DNA from: Membranipora membranacea
Taxonomy: Eukaryota > Bryozoa > Gymnolaemata > Cheilostomatida > Membraniporidae
Assembly (NCBI GenBank): GCA_914767715.1
Contig: OU612070.1
Span: 17,534,025-17,598,024, forward strand
DNA: 64,000 nucleotides
Direction: 5' to 3'
A model generated the notes under the pieces. The model was not told the origin of the DNA and did no database searches. It worked only from the letters and a program-made list of their open reading frames with translations. Positions 27,201 to 42,200 of this stretch are shown one piece after another. The stretch's first letter is position 1. Every line of letters begins with the position of its first letter. A program made the translations under genes and the position numbers.

Positions 27201-30200
27201 ATCTAGAACAAGTTTGTTCCCTATGTGGTGGCGGAAGGATATTGCAAATGTTTGGTATTGAGGCGCCGTGCCGGAGGCACAGAGGGATCAAACTTGTCTT
27301 AGGATCAATCTGGTCTACAAGCCAATGAGTGAAATGATTGACTTCCATTCCCAAATACTGAAATAAGGCGTGCAAGTTCATTGTTCATCAAACCTATCTG
27401 TTTTCACACCAAGTTAATTTAAACAGGATTTTGTCAATTTTTAAGCCATTATGTTATAATGGCAATGTTAGAAGGCAGATTCAAGGGCAATATGATTTTT
27501 TCATAACCGTTGCCAACGCACTATATATGCACCGAGTGACTGCAGGTTTTATTTATCTAAAGAGAGATTTCTCAGGAAATGTATAATTTTTTCAATGCAC
27601 CAGTAATCTGATACTCTAATATTCTTGATCGGTTTTCAGGTGAACATCTGCGGAGGATGTAATGATGGACAATGTAAACTTGAGAACGGAAAGTACCAAT
27701 GTGTCTGCCCCAAAGGCTTCTCGGGAGATAATTGTGATCATGATGTGTGTCAAGGTCGGGACCGATGTGCGAGTGGATCTACATGCTTGAGAAAAAGCGA
27801 AAGGGAATTTGAATGTCTCTGTCCTCTAGGGTACGTTGTTATACATACAAAATAAAGGACCTTGTCTAACAATTTATTTTTGTTTCACTTCATCTTCATT
27901 GTTTCAAATGATGAGGCATTGTGCGTTTTCACTCAGCTAACAGCTAACAGCTAGGTTTATATGACACGATATGAGTGACAACAATTAATTCCTTTCTAGA
28001 TGAAAACCAATTGCGCTCCATGAAAGCCCACTACAGGTTTTATCTTAATGTAGACATATCATATAGAGTAGGCCTAGAATGTTCGGCGTCATTATTGAGA
28101 TATTATTATTGAGAAAGTTGATATTATTGTAAAGATATATAATCATGGATTTTTACTTACAGAAAGAGAGGATTTTTGTGCCATCTTGATATGTGTAGCC
28201 TGGGTCCATGTAAGAATAATGGACAGTGCGTGGTGAATATGACCTCCCCTAACTTTTACCAATGCGAGTGTAAGAACGGATTCTATGGTGACAACTGCCA
28301 ATTCGATCCTTGTAAATATTCGCGATGTCAGAACAGTGCTGTCTGTGAACGATTAGGAGAAACAGGGTGAGGTCAATGTCACAGATCTGAATGTTTTATT
28401 TTGAGATCAATCTTGATCATCCATCTGACTTCCTTAGCTCATCTACATATGATGCAAGCCTTGGTTTCCATAGTCTTAAAATTATTGTGTTTGATCTAAC
28501 TTGCTTTTATTTAGAGTTGCTTCCTCTCAAGCCACCAACAGCTTACCTGTAGAATGGGAGCTACTTGAAAAGCAGGCGAATTAGATCAAACTTGATCTAA
28601 CTAAAACCGTCTTACTGTGATCAAAACTCACAGAACACGTCTCTTATATTGAACTGCTTTCCCTATAAAACCCAAGCTAAGATAAGATAGCAGTTTATTG
28701 GTAAATCCGCCAAAGACAGTTTGCAATTGTTTAAAAAGTTGCGTTTTGGGAATGCTGTGAACATAGTTACGACAAGGAAAGTTATATTTTATTCACAGAT
28801 ACAAATGTAACTGTCTGGATGGCTTCTCAGGTGATAAATGTGAGCTAGACCACTGTGAGATAGCAGACTGTCAGTCCGGAGTATGTGATAGAATGATAGC
28901 CTCAGCTACGTGTGACTGTAATCCTGGATTTAGTGGTGCTAAGTGTGATATAGATGCATGTTCCCCCTCCCAATGTCAGAACAAAGGGCTATGTAAGAGA
29001 GAGGAGGGAGGTGGCTTCTCATGTATCTGCAAAGCTGGTAAGTTTCACACTTATCGTGTGATCAGGTGATCATGTGATCATGTGATATACTGAGAATGTT
29101 ATGTACTATTGTATGTATCTCTCTAGAACAAGTTTGGTCCATTTGCCTGCGTTCAGGAGGGGGGGGGGCAACTCTGAACGCAGGCAAATGGATCAAACTT
29201 GATCGATAGAACATGGATTAGTTCAGGCAGTGAAAGCACTCTCAGAATGATCTTGGTGTTACGACCGGAGTTTGCTAATTAGGGGTGGGCCATTGTAAGG
29301 TGCTTAATTGACTTTAACAGTCAGAGATACACATACTTTAACTGCAATCTTGATTCAGTGTGGGCGAATTAGTGATTTGCCCATTAGGAAACCATCAGTA
29401 TCTGTAGAGATCAGGAGATGTCAGCATGTTAAATTATAGACAGACAGATAGACCTAGAGTCATGGCCTTTCCTTCAAAGGCTTATTGTAACATTCCTTGG
29501 GCCCTTTCAGACTCATTTCCTTGACATATCTGCTGAAGATTACCTGAACAAAACTCGAAGTGGTACCATAAATATGCGATGCCAAATTTCTCCAGGTATA
29601 AGGCTTCAAGCTCAGACTGGTTGTCATAGTTTGTTGTCTGCAGGTATTTCTAGCCACGGTTCTTCTCTGTTGAAGGCTGCAGGTATTTCTAGCCTTGGTT
29701 CTTCTACTCTGTTGAAGGTTTTACTGGCCAACTCTGTGAGATTAATATAGATGAATGCAGCAGTAGTCCCTGTCAGAATGGAGCCACTTGTAATGATCAG
29801 ATAGATGGCTATATGTGTCAGTGCAGCCTCGGATGGACAGGTCAGTTGTTAATTCTCAGAGTTTGTCTGCCATCAAGCGCACCTTGTGTTGTGTAATTGA
29901 AAATTTAGAACCACAAAAGTCTGAATGCTTCTACATGTGTGTTGTATTATGACAGGAACTAAAATGTGTTGCAAGAAGAACATATTGCCAAATTTCTTGG
30001 AAATAATCATATATTTGTTGCTTAGGCTTTCATTCCATGAGTAAATACGCCTGGAATTTGTAAAAATAGCTCCTGACCAAACCCGCATGATGTAGCCTCA
30101 AGTTTTCATTTCCACTGATCACATTGAAGTAAGTGAATATTTCAACGCTCAAACAAGATGATAAATTGATGTTGTTATTCAATTCTATTTTGTCATTCAA

Positions 30201-33200
30201 TCTTTAGGAAAGCATTGTGAGGAGGACTTTTGCTCGATGCAGCCTTGTAAGAATGGGGGTACGTGTAGCCAGGCCTTAACAGCTGTAGGTTACACCTGCC
30301 AATGTCGTCCAGGATACAAAGATTGGCAGTGTGGCACAGATGTTTGTAAGTCCGACCCTTGTCTACACGGTAATTGCATGTAAGTGAATTATGTCATCAA
30401 TTTGAAATTGAAATCATGCAGGTCATACTGAGGGCATAACACTTGATAAAAGATCATCTTGTGTACATCTCTGCATGATTCTGTGGTGTAGTCAATGGCA
30501 TAATCAAGAAGATATCGTATAATTTCCCCACAATAAAGTGTGAGGTCCAGTTTACTGAACCAGCTTGCTCTGAAGACATGTAAATTCCCACTGCCCTCCG
30601 CGGTGTGATTCTGTTATCCTACCCAAAGCAAAGCGGCATTGTCCGACCCTAATCGCTTTGAGCATTTTATGGTCTGTTTTCCAGTGGAATGCCTGGAGGA
30701 TTGTTTGAATGTCTGTGTCAGACGGGATATAACGGTACACTATGTGATGTGAATATAGACGACTGTCAGAGTCAACCGTGTCTCAATCAGGGAATATGTC
30801 AGGATCTGGTCAATAGTTATGATTGCACATGTGAGCCAGGGTGAGTCTCAAATATTTTTTGCATATCTTTTCTACGGCAATCATCATCATCAAAAATATT
30901 TTGAAAAATTGCTATCAATCATATTATAAAAGTTGAGTCAATCGAAAATTGAATAGGAAATCTAGCGGAATTGTCTATTCATGACTATTTAGAGAACAAC
31001 TCCCAATTCTGCTCTCACAATGTATTATAGGGATACTTTGTCATGCATGCATGATAGCTTGAGATTTGTATGGATCAAATAAAATGGAGGCCTAGTTGTG
31101 TAGAATGTGCTAGAATGATTTTCTTTTTTTCTGAACATGCTTTGTTTTCATCACAACATTAATTTTTTTACGTCAGGTACTCTGGTGTCAAGTGTGAGAA
31201 ATTCGTTTGTGACAGCAGTCCATGTCTCAACGGAGCCACCTGTTCATCCAATACTCAGGGAGGTGTTACCTGTACCTGTACTGATGGGTACAGTGGACAC
31301 CTGTGTGATAATGATGCCTGTGATCCTAACCTCTGTCAAAATAATGGGACGTGTACTAGACAACCTGGTGCTGGATTTTCATGCCAGTGTGAACCAGGTA
31401 TGAATGGCTATTCAGTCAATCAGCTAATATATTGGTCTACTACAGATTTATACCAATGCTGTTGTGTTCTGCCATGAAACTTTTACATCAAATAATGAAA
31501 ATAATAAAAAAAAGTTTAGCGCACTGGCTTACTTTCCGATTTTACAGCGTTGAAAATCAGCGAGTTTTGATCTACAAAACTATTCCCATTATGTTGTCAT
31601 TACAGATCAAACCAACTTTCTGGTTGTCCAAATTCCCTCTAAACAGGCAGTTTTTTCTCATCTCATGCATATCATGGTTGTTTTCTACAGGTTACCATGG
31701 TAATACGTGTAACATAAATCACTGTGATTCTTCACCATGTGAGAATGGAGGAGATTGTACATCTCTGAAGGGTGGATTCCAGTGCAAGTGTAAACCAGGC
31801 TTTGGAGGAACTAAATGTGAGGTATGGGTTTTCTGATAGTAAGCCATGGGGTTAACCTTTTCCTGGGTCGCTGAGAGTTATTCTGTTATCAATCAATGTT
31901 GCTGTAACTTGCCGAACTATCTGATGAGCACCTTGATATATTCAAGTCACTTTTTAAAAACCTTATTCTTCTTGTAATTATAAGACAATAAACAAATAAA
32001 AAAAAACATCGATTTGAGGGTTAAACTTTTGAGAGTTGTTCATACTGTGATGCCATGACAAATGACCTAAACATTAGATTTAAGAGCACGCACCCTATAA
32101 ACTGTTGCAGATTGCGATGAAGGTTGTTAGTCTATCAGCTTTGTTGTTTGTAGGATGATCTATGTGAGCCGAGGCCGTGTGGTAAGAATGGAGACTGTGT
32201 CCCTCTAGACAGAGATTACAGATGTGATTGTGATCCCGGCTTCAACGGAGAAAACTGTACAATAGGTATATGGATACTGGAAAGAAAATTTTCATGTTCA
32301 GTTTTGATTTAATTTATAATTTTGTTATTTATTATAATTATCATCATGATCAGTTGTTCTTTAATTGTGATGGTGGTTGTGTCAGTAGGTATAATATTAT
32401 GTCTATGTGAGAAAGTAGCACATGCCTCCATATTAAAGCCATCATTGCTCATAGAGGAAGGGTTGAGAAATTTACTGAAGTATGAATATTTATGGCGATT
32501 CTCATTCAAACAACCATATCTTTTAATGATTTTCACCTACCTTGGTGATCCTACCCTGAAAATTGAGCATTATCTTTATTGAACTATAATACTGTAAATA
32601 CTATAAACTTAAGTACCATAAAACATGGAATCATTTAGCAGTTGAGATAAATTGAGATGATTTTTTTTTAACACAATATGCCGTCAAAGAACAGTAACAC
32701 CAAGGTTCACTTGTTACCAACATCTTTCATACCCTACATTAGCCCTGTCTGTCCACATGGCCCACATGGCCGTGTGAACAGGGCTAGCCTTACATTGCAA
32801 CTGCAAGCAGATCGGGGCGATCCCAGTGGAACCGATCCCCATTTAGCATTTCATAAAATATATGAGAATACTTTTATATACATTTATATACAAATAATTA
32901 TCTGTTTTAGATTTGTGTTCGAGCTCTCCATGTGCTAACTTTGGCGTATGTGAAGGTAAACCTGCAGGTTACTCTTGTAAGTGCGTCCTCGGCTGGGGCG
33001 GACCTAACTGTAAGGTTAACCTGTGTGAACAGAAGGCATGTAACAAGGCTAACACCCTGTCTACACAGTGTACATATACTCAGCTGGGAGCAGCCCAGTG
33101 TCAGTGTAAACCAGGCTTTACTGGTGATCGATGTGAGGTGAGAGGAATTTTGTTTTAAATTGATTTTGTCTCACTGCAGTCGTGCATGATGGGTTGGGGC

Positions 33201-36200
33201 TGATGGTTGGGATTGATTGGTTGATTGGATGATTGGATTGGATTGATTGGATGATTGGTTGGAACTGATGGTTGGAATTGATTGGATGATTGGATTGGAT
33301 TGATTGGATGATTGGTTGGAACTGATGGTTGGGGTGATTGGATTGAAACATGTTAGGTTGGTTTGTTTAAGAATATGAGAGAGAGATTTTCTTGTTATCA
33401 TTTGCAGCAAAACAGAGTAAGGAGTTTTCCCACTCAGCATTATGCTTGGGTCATATATTATTACACGCTTTAGTAACAGCTAACTAGCCTTCTAGGTTAA
33501 TTGGTTTGCTACAAAAATGTGTTTTGTGTAAATTTTAGAGAGATGTTGACGAATGTAACCCCATGGCGAGCTCACCTTGTGTAAATGGTAACTGTACCAA
33601 CACCCAAGGTTCATTCTACTGTACCTGCGATACAGGGTAAGAATGTGCATAGTTCTACAAACCGCAACAGTATCCAAGATGGATAATGAAATAAGTTAAT
33701 TTTTCATCTTCAGCTATTTTGAATGTTGATGGCCTCCATTTCAAAACACTCTAACCAGTGTAATACTGTAAGGTTTATATCCCATGATGCGATTTATCTG
33801 GGTTTCATAGCACGATCAGATATATAATATAGTAAGAGAGTTTGCCTTAGTCTCTCGGGGAGGTCCAAGAGCGAGTTGCGTTGTTGGAAAGTCATTCAAA
33901 GAGTGTTGCTCTGGTACTTATTGTGCTCAGACAATTTTCGAACATCATCAATGTCCTGATTATTTGAAGGTATGAGGGAACTCTTTGTGACAGAAAGATT
34001 GACTACTGCGCGAGTAAGCCTTGTAACAATGGAGGTATCTGCTCTTATGACCTCCTTGGATACCAATGTGACTGCCCAGCAGGATACAAAGGCTCTGATT
34101 GTGAAGTTGATCTGTGTGAGGCTCCGTTCAACTGCCAGTAAGTAATTAACTTAATAGCATTAGTTTACTGTGACAGGGTCAACAGGTAGCTTGAGGGAAA
34201 GAATCAAACGCTTGCTTAGAAGTAACTGTTTGATATTATCAAGGGTGACAGCTTCCCTCTCCATAATTGTCAAACCTATCTATTGAGCCTAAATTGCCAT
34301 CATACTACACATTTTTTCTATAAGGTTACAATAACTGGTTATTAAATGTCTTTTTTAGAAACAATGGCACATGTAACAGACTTGCAGGAGTAATGTCGAA
34401 CTGTACATGTCAGGCAGGATTCACAGGGGACAGGTGTGAGACTGACATAAATGAATGTTCCTCTTCACCTTGTTTGAACAAGGGAAAGTGTACAGACCTT
34501 GTCAACGAGTATAAGTGCAACTGTCCGCCAGGTTACGGTGGAGTCAACTGTGAGGTTGCTTATTGTCAGTCCTCACCGTGCCAGAATTTCGGTATTTGTA
34601 TTCCAGCACCAGGTGGTTTTACTTGTGTTTGCACGCTTGGTTTCAGTGGAAGTCTTTGTGAATATGATGTGGATGAATGCAAATCTATTATCCCACCTTG
34701 TCAGAACAACGGCTCTTGTATCAATGATCTGGGATCTTACTCTTGTAACTGTACAGCAGGATACAAGGGAGCTGATTGCGGAACAGATGTGTGCAGTGTT
34801 ACCCAATGTCAAAACGGAGGTTCATGTGAGGGAATCGTCACGGGTAGTCGCTTCAGCTGTAATTGTCCACCTGACTATGATGGTGACTTGTGTGAGAACA
34901 AGATCGACAACTGTGCATCAGACCCATGTTTGAACAAAGCAAAATGTGTAGATGGAGTTGAGTCCTTCCGCTGCCAGTGCTTGGCAGGATATAGTGGTTC
35001 CCGTTGTGAGATAGATCACTGCCTGCCTGATCCGTGTGAAAATGGTTTATGTAGCAGAGATTTTCCTGGTAGTTATAGATGCACATGTGAGCCTGGGTTC
35101 ACAGGTGTGAACTGCTCTGTGAACATTGACGAGTGCAGCTCCAGCCCCTGTCTCAATTTTGGGATTTGTGTTGATGAAGTGAACAAGTATCGGTGCAACT
35201 GTCCAAATGGCTTTGATGGATTCAATTGTCAGATTGATCTTTGTGACCTTGACATTTGCGAAAACAATTCTACCTGCGTTGGTTTGGCCAAAGATTTCAA
35301 GTGTGTATGTCACCCTGGCTTCTCAGGAGATCATTGTGAAAGAAACATAGATGATTGTCAGCCAAATCCCTGTGAAAACCTAGGTATTTGCCAAGACAAG
35401 GTGAATGACTTCGAATGCAGATGTCCGACAGGTTACGGAGGAAAGAATTGCTCGATTGATTATTGTAACCCAAGTCAGTGTCAAAATAATGGAAGCTGTT
35501 TGAGGGAGAAGGATGGCTACAGCTGTAAGTGTCCCTATACCCATGTTGGTGATGACTGTGAGACAGAATTGAACGCATGTCAACCAGATTCATGTGAAAA
35601 TGGTGCGACCTGTATTAACAAACATATCAACTTTGAGTGCCAATGTCCTGGTGGTTTTGAAGGAAAGACATGTGGTATTGACAAATGCAAACCAACACCG
35701 TGCCTCAACAATGGTACCTGTCAACATACTGCAACGGGATTCCAATGTCAATGTCCTCCTGGATACTCTGGCAGCCTCTGTAATATAAATACCAATGAAT
35801 GTGTCTCTTCCCCGTGCTTGAATGGCACATGTATTGACGGAATTAATGACTACAGTTGCAGCTGTGACAACGGGTTCAACGGTACAAATTGTGACACTGA
35901 CTTGTGTGACCCTTCACCATGTCTAAATAAGGGTGAATGTCAACGTCTCCCTGGAGGCAATTTGATTTGTCAATGCAAACCAGACTACACTGGAGAGAGA
36001 TGTGAAACACAGATTGATGATTGTGCTAGTGATCCTTGTCTGCAAGGAGCCTGTGAGGATGAAATCAATGCTTATATTTGTCATTGCCCACCAGGTGTTG
36101 TTGGACAGCAGTGTCAGACAGATCTTTGCGATACTCACTCCTGCCAAAACAACGCAACATGTGTTGGCACAGCAGGCAGTTATGAATGTAATTGCACAGC

Positions 36201-39200
36201 TGGTTTCACATCGGCAAAATGCGAAGTTGATATTGATGAGTGCCAGCCATTACCTTGCCTCAACGGGGGAAAATGTACAGATGCCATCGCTGACTATCAA
36301 TGTACATGTCCGGCTGGGTTTTCTGGCAAATCGTGTGAAGTGAACATTGATGAATGCGCATCACAACCATGTTTGAACAACGGATCATGCTCTGATTTGG
36401 TCGATGCATTCTCTTGCTCTTGTGAAGATGGCTTTAGTGGTGAGAGATGTGAGGTTGATCTTTGTGGACAACAGCCCTGCATGAATGGAACATGTCAGCC
36501 AGAATATGGAGATTACTCCTGTAAATGCCAAGCGGGTTTTGCTGATAAGAACTGCAGCACAAACATTGACGATTGCGCATCAAATCCATGCCTCAATGGT
36601 GGAAAATGTTCAGATGGTATAGCAACCTATTCTTGCCAATGTCTCTCTGGCTACAAAGGTAAAAACTGTCAGGTTTATGCATGCCAGACAAACGGACCAT
36701 GTCAAAATGGTATTTGCGAGCCAAGCCTCAACACCGAGAGATTGACATGTAAGTGTGAGGTTGGTTATTATGGACCAAACTGCAAGAAGAATTATTGCAA
36801 AGACCCTCAGCCATGTTTGAACGGAGACTGCAAAGCTTATGAATCAGGCTATAAGTGCCAATGTGACGAAGGTTACAATGGTACCAACTGTGATCAGGAT
36901 ATCAATGAATGTGAAAGACAGCCGTGTTTCAACAACGCTACTTGTGAAAATCAACCAGGATCATACTTCTGTAATTGTGAGCACGGTTTTATTGGTACAC
37001 ACTGTCAGGTCGATCTTTGCAACCCTGACCCCTGCGACAATGGTGGCACATGTCGTCGGCAACCAGGTAACTATGCCTGTGATTGCAAGCTCGGATTCTC
37101 AGGAAGGAAATGTAACACAGACATCTGTGACACCATGCCTTGCCAAAATGGTGTGTGTGAACCTTTGAGCAGCACCAAAGCTCAATGTGTGTGCGATCCA
37201 GGGTACAAAGGTACTTACTGTGGTGATGAAATAGACGAATGTGAATCTAAACCATGTCTCAATGGAGCAAACTGCACAGACTTGATAAATAACCACCAAT
37301 GTGAGTGCCTGGATGGCTACGGAGGACAGAACTGTGCCGATGATTATTGTGACCCCAATCCGTGTAATAACAAGGGAACATGTCATGGTGCACCAGATGG
37401 ATTCACATGTAAATGTTCAACTGGATATACTGGTCCAAACTGCACTCAAAATATTGATGAGTGTCAAAACTCACCTTGCCTCAATGGAGCAAAGTGTAAT
37501 GATACTAAAGGCTCTTTCCAATGTCTGTGTGCTCCTGGATATACTGGCTCCTTGTGTGAGACAGATATCGATGAATGCCGAGATGGTCCATGTGTAGTTG
37601 GAAGTTGCACAAATCTCATCAATGATTTTGACTGTCAATGTCCTCCGGGTGTTGTCGGTAAGACATGTGACAAAGACTTGTGTCAGCCAGACCCATGCGG
37701 CAATGGCAGTTGTACTGGAACTGATGGAGGATTTAACTGCTCTTGCAATGATGGATACAGTGGTAAGCTATGCCAAGTAAACCTTTGCTCGACTGACCCA
37801 TGTGGTTCTAAAGGCAATTGTTTCGGCTTACCGAATGCATATGGATGTAACTGCGAAGATGGTTTTGTGGGTATAAACTGTGATGATGACCTGTGCTCAC
37901 CAAATCCTTGTCTAAATGGAACATGTCTTGGAGTGAAAGGGGATTACAACTGTTCTTGTGATGACGGATTCTCCGGGCGTGATTGTGAAGTAGATCTTTG
38001 CCCATCCTGTGTAAATGGAGAATGCCTAAGAACACCAGGTGGTGCTTCATGTAACTGCGAAGCAGGATGGTCCGGTAAACGCTGTGAGGTCAACATCAAT
38101 GAATGTTCTACTTTGAAACCGTGTAAGAACGCTTCAGCATGTATCGATGGGATTGCTGACTACACATGCCAATGTGAACCTGGATTCATTGGCAAAGATT
38201 GTGGCTTAGACCTTTGTGTAACTCAGAATTGTGACAAGGGTATGTGCACTCGCTTCAATGGTAGCGTAAACTGCTCATGTGATGCAGGATTTGACGGTGA
38301 AAGATGTACCATTAACATTGATGAGTGCTCTAGTAACCCATGTATAAATGGAGTTTGCAACGACTCGATCAACAAGTTCACTTGTGATTGCCAAGATGGA
38401 TATACAGGCACTACATGCGCCATAGATGTTGATGAATGTAGCTCGATGCCTTGTATGAATGGTGCCACGTGTATCGATGGAGTGAATTCCTATACTTGTG
38501 AGTGTCCTGCTGGTTTCACTGGTATACTCTGTGAGAAAGAAGAATGTCAACCGTCACCATGTGCTCAGGGTACCTGCCAGCCCACACCAGGTGGGTTCAA
38601 CTGCAGCTGTGAAATTGGGTATGATGGGAAACTTTGTGACCACAATATCGATGACTGCAAGCCCAATAGCTGTGAGAATGGTGGCTTATGTATAGACAGA
38701 CTCAATAGCTTCAGCTGCTCCTGCAAAGATGGTTTCACTGGTGACTCATGTCAAGTAGACTTGTGCAAGACTAAACCATGTTCTCATGGCACATGTCAAC
38801 GTCAAAAGAATGACAGAACATGCAAATGTGAAAAGGGTTGGGAGGGCGACTCTTGTACCACGAACATTGACGAATGCCTACCTCAGCCCTGTCTGAACAA
38901 TGGAACATGTAGTGACCTAGTGGCCGGATATATGTGCAGATGTCCACCAGGTATAGTAGGCACCAATTGCCAAATTGACCTCTGTGCTCTTAGCAGATGT
39001 GGTAATGGTAAATGTGTCGGGACTGATGGTGATTACCGCTGTGAATGTGAAACTGGATGGACAGGAGGCACATGTCTAACAAACAATGACGACTGTTCCT
39101 CACAGCCTTGTAAAAATGCTGCAGTGTGCAGTGACTTGATTAATGACTATTCGTGTAGCTGTAAGCCTGGATATTCTGGAAAGGATTGCTCAACTGATCT

Positions 39201-42200
39201 GTGTCTACCAAATCCATGTGGGCTCGAGGGAGCCTGCCGACCAACAAACAGTGGCTTCACCTGTGACTGCGACAATGGATTTGAAGGTGACCTGTGTGAG
39301 GTCAATACAGATGACTGTAGACCAGACCCCTGTCGTAATAATGGTACATGCGTAGATCAAGTAGCATCATACAAATGTGACTGCCCCAATGGTTTTGTCG
39401 GAGAAAGATGTGAGCAAGATCTCTGTAATCCTGACCCTTGCAATAATGGCAAATGTGTTGCCAAGCCTGGAGACTATACATGCGCCTGTCATGCTGGTTG
39501 GGAAGGCTCTCAATGCAATGTAAACATTGATGACTGTGTTAACTCGACATGTGTGGCTGGAAAGTGTGTTGACCTGGTCAACGATTTCAAGTGTAACTGC
39601 CCACCTGGGAGAAGAGGTGCTTTGTGTGAAATAGACTTGTGTGCTTCCTCGCCGTGCAAAAATGATGGATTATGTACAGGAGAGGTGGATGATTTTAGTT
39701 GCCAATGCTCAGCTGGATTCTCAGGTCCACTATGTGAAGTCAATGTAGATGAATGTGCCCCGTCACCGTGCTCGGCCAACTCAACATGTGTGGACGGGAT
39801 CAACAAGTTTACCTGCGACTGCGATCCAGGGTTCAGTGGAGCAACTTGTAACACTGATCTGTGTATGAACCCAAACCCAACATGTGACCATGGAATATGT
39901 AACAGAGAGAAAGGATCGTTCTCATGCACATGTGAGCCTGGATATGAAGGACAATTTTGTTCGAAGGAGATCGATGAATGCCAGCCTCAGCCCTGTCTAA
40001 ATGGAGCCAAATGTATCGATAAGGTTGCCGATTTCACATGTACCTGTGCTCCAGGATTCCTCGGCCGCACTTGTGACATAGACTTGTGTGATCCTGTCAA
40101 CAACAAGTGTGTAAACGGAAAATGTGAGAGGTTGGATGGAGATTCATCGTGTACCTGTGTACCAGGTTACTCTGGCGAGCTATGTGATATTGATATTAAC
40201 GAGTGCTCGTCTAACCCTTGTCTGAATGCTGGTTCTTGTGATGATCTTGTGAATGGCTTCCAATGTCGATGTGTGACAGGCTTTTCTGGGGATACCTGCC
40301 AAAACGATGTTTGTGAAAAGAAACCTTGCCAGAATGAGGGCACCTGTAACCGTGTCGGAGCAGACTCAAGAACATGTGCCTGCAAAGCTGGCTACACAGG
40401 AGAGAGTTGTGAGATCGACATCAACGAATGTGCATCCTCTCCTTGTAAGAATTCAGGAACGTGCGATGACAAAGTGAATGCTTACCAATGTCGGTGCCAG
40501 CCTGGATACAGCGGTGAGAGATGTCAGAGCTCTGTGTGTGATGGAGAACTCTGCAGTGGACATGGCGATTGTTCAGTTACCGCTGAGGGAAACACTAAAT
40601 GTACCTGTCAACCAGGTTATGGAGGGAACAAGTGCCAGGTGAGAGTTGCTATTAATAAAAGAAAAGAATTGTTTGGTATAGAATTTTACACAGTCAAAAT
40701 TGTATAATGATACATCGGTGAGCATTTTCTTGGCTTAGGACCTGCACTGAGATAATGCTGTCGCCTTGGTTTAACTGCACTGCAGTTTATTCTCATCCGA
40801 CTCTTGATCATTCATTGTGATTGATCTCATATTTGTAGGATATAACAGATCAGTGTGTGACTGTGACTTGTCTGCGGAACGCTCTCTGTATTGGTGACAG
40901 CTTGGAGTACAGATGTCAATGTCCCCCGGGATATAGTGGTGACCTTTGTGAGAGGGTGAGATACAATTTTATAACACATAACTTGTAGCATCTTAAAAGG
41001 ATCATGATATTTTGATTTGGACAGGTTTATATGGACTCTAAAGCTTCAAACAGATGACGTGAACCCATTGGAGTGCCGTCAAAATACCCAAAACAAGAAT
41101 CTACTTATGGGCCAAGTTTAGATACTGACGTCAATAAACAGCATATTATTTCATGATGCCAGTTCTTTGAGAGTAGAATTGAAGACCAGGAAATATGAGT
41201 GGCCGTCAGCGACTACCATTAACAAATCTTTTGCTCAAGAGATGGAGAGACTCTAACTGCTTGCTGAGTTTATTTCATAAATATATAAATACATATAAAT
41301 ATTTATGTTTATGGTTTATTCATTGTTGACAGTTTAGAATTATCCTCTCCTGATAAAAGAGTAGGCAACTGCGTTTATATCACCAAAGATAGCTTACCTT
41401 TGCTCAAACCCTCCCTGATCTGAGATCATGTAAAATTACTGTCCTTCCCCCCTCTATTAACGCAAAATGGTTCGAGTTTGAGCTTGAATTTTAATTTCTT
41501 AGTATTTCCGACTTCTAGCCTTATCTGTTTGTTGGGCAGCAGAAATAGGGCTATGTGACTGCTGACTGCTTTTTCACACCTGCCTGCTCTAAAATCAAAT
41601 GAGCAAAATTACCCTAAAAATTAAAAATTTTCACATATACATCTAGGCAATATAAAATCTCACTTGATGCGACAAACAAGATGAACTCAATCTGTAGGCC
41701 AGATTTCACGTTTTTAGAAACGTTGTGTGGTCAATACGACTCTGATAAAAAACAGCATTTCCTACTAGCTTACGCCGTTGATAAAAATGACCTATTTCAT
41801 CTAATTAATCATTGATATATGATATGTTTATATTTGTATCAGTCATTGAAAACATTGTAGCATATATAATAAAACAGTATATCTTTCCACCTGATCATGT
41901 GTTTCTTCTATACTAGGATGTGTGTGCTGCCCGCCCATGTGGAGTCAATGGAGATTGTAAGCCAGCTGATAATACAGACAGATATACATGTGAGTGTAAA
42001 TATGGCTGGAGGGGAGACAGGTGTGATGTCCCAGGTGAGTATATCCATTTAAACCACCTCAAAGTGTAGCAGCCTACTCTCGGTGATTTTATTTCAGAGA
42101 TGTCTATTTTAACAATACTGCGACCAATGAAAACCATCTCTTTTTAGTCTGTTGTTTATAACTGCGCAGAGGTATCCTCTCGCTTGCATACCATCTATCG

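Noticed and set aside
32309-32582. Open frames on both strands between EGF exons (M-I-I-I rich)
   Set aside because: AT-rich intronic sequence; composition explains them.
34499-40385. Many 60-145-codon open frames in other frames and on the minus strand within the giant EGF exon
   Set aside because: Shadows of the cysteine-rich coding sequence; none has splice or family support.
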